A stretch of 5,388 bases of DNA from Pseudomonadota bacterium (lineage in GTDB: Bacteria > BMS3Abin14), in contig QIFJ01000051.1 of assembly GCA_003229755.1 (NCBI GenBank), positions 1 to 5,388 on the forward strand, in the 5' to 3' direction. Below are positions 5,339 through 5,388 of this stretch, piece after piece (the stretch's first letter is position 1; each line of letters opens with the position of its first letter). The notes beneath the pieces are model-generated. The model was not told where the DNA came from. It was given only the letters and a program-made list of their open reading frames with translations, and searched no databases. A program made the position numbers and the translations under genes.

Positions 5339-5388
5339 GACACCATTCGTATTTGGTGTCATTGCGAGGAGCGTCGCAAAATGCGGAG
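5339..5388. repeat. Small hairpin and right-truncated palindromic element
   Basis: A stem gacacca/tggtgtc (5339-5345 with 5354-5360) has an 8-nt loop. It is followed by attgcgaggagcgtcg, the left end of the palindromic element whose remainder opens the window. The final 16 bases (5373-5388) are identical to bases 1-16. Confidence 0.7.

Noticed and set aside
4978..5346. 122-codon minus-strand frame in block C
   Set aside because: It translates repeat units several times over (recurring PALPCG/SFRKPRLRFPFA wording, also seen in the frame at 138-332). Repeats rather than a gene explain it.
1..5388. Insertion sequence or plasmid
   Set aside because: There is no transposase, integrase, replication or partition gene and no matched terminal inverted repeats bounding a gene. 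The circular-join signal is reported only as a hypothesis.

Overview
The window has two complete protein genes, both on the minus strand. They sit in long gene-free spacers (1-390, 2164-2852, 4704-5388) filled with dispersed, hairpin-rich repeats. The first gene to be read is a 616-residue inner-membrane multiheme cytochrome c of the NapC/NirT superfamily (2853-4703). It has three N-terminal membrane helices and 13 heme-attachment motifs. Its layout resembles ImcH-type menaquinol oxidases of metal-reducing bacteria, with extra hemes at the C terminus. The second is a 590-residue polytopic membrane protein of the DUF2339 type with an N-terminal coiled coil (391-2163). It starts at TTG and ends inside an intrinsic terminator hairpin.

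Organism: the cytochrome implies a quinone-linked, anaerobically respiring diderm bacterium that matures c-type hemes in its periplasm. Base composition looks moderate, around half G+C by eye. Spacers full of 'CGCAGAG', 'AAAGAGATAARRGCC' and 'attgcgaggagcg' type repeats are, as I recall, common in Desulfobacterota, Nitrospirota and several uncultured phyla. I cannot place it more precisely from sequence alone.

Layout: 1-67 is part of a palindromic element whose other part is at 5361-5388. 75-136 is a G-rich hairpin module. 137-290 is repeat block A. 338-372 is a five-copy heptamer array. 373-409 is a terminator overlapping the 3' end of the DUF2339 gene (391-2163). 2164-2852 holds heptamers, two C-rich hairpin modules, repeat block B (inverted relative to A) and a 33-nt pyrimidine tract. 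2853-4703 is the cytochrome gene. 4704-4870 holds its probable control region. 4877-4920 is a perfect 15-bp stem-loop. 4932-5316 is repeat block C, in the same orientation as A and 96% identical to it over 79 bp.

The two genes are about 690 bp apart with repeats between, so they are probably separate transcription units. Nothing links their functions beyond membrane location. The cytochrome would take electrons from the quinol pool and pass them through its periplasmic hemes to a carrier or acceptor not encoded here. The first and last 16 bases of the window are identical, and joining the ends would rebuild an intact palindromic element. That fits either a circular molecule or assembly loop, or a fragment bounded by two copies of one repeat.
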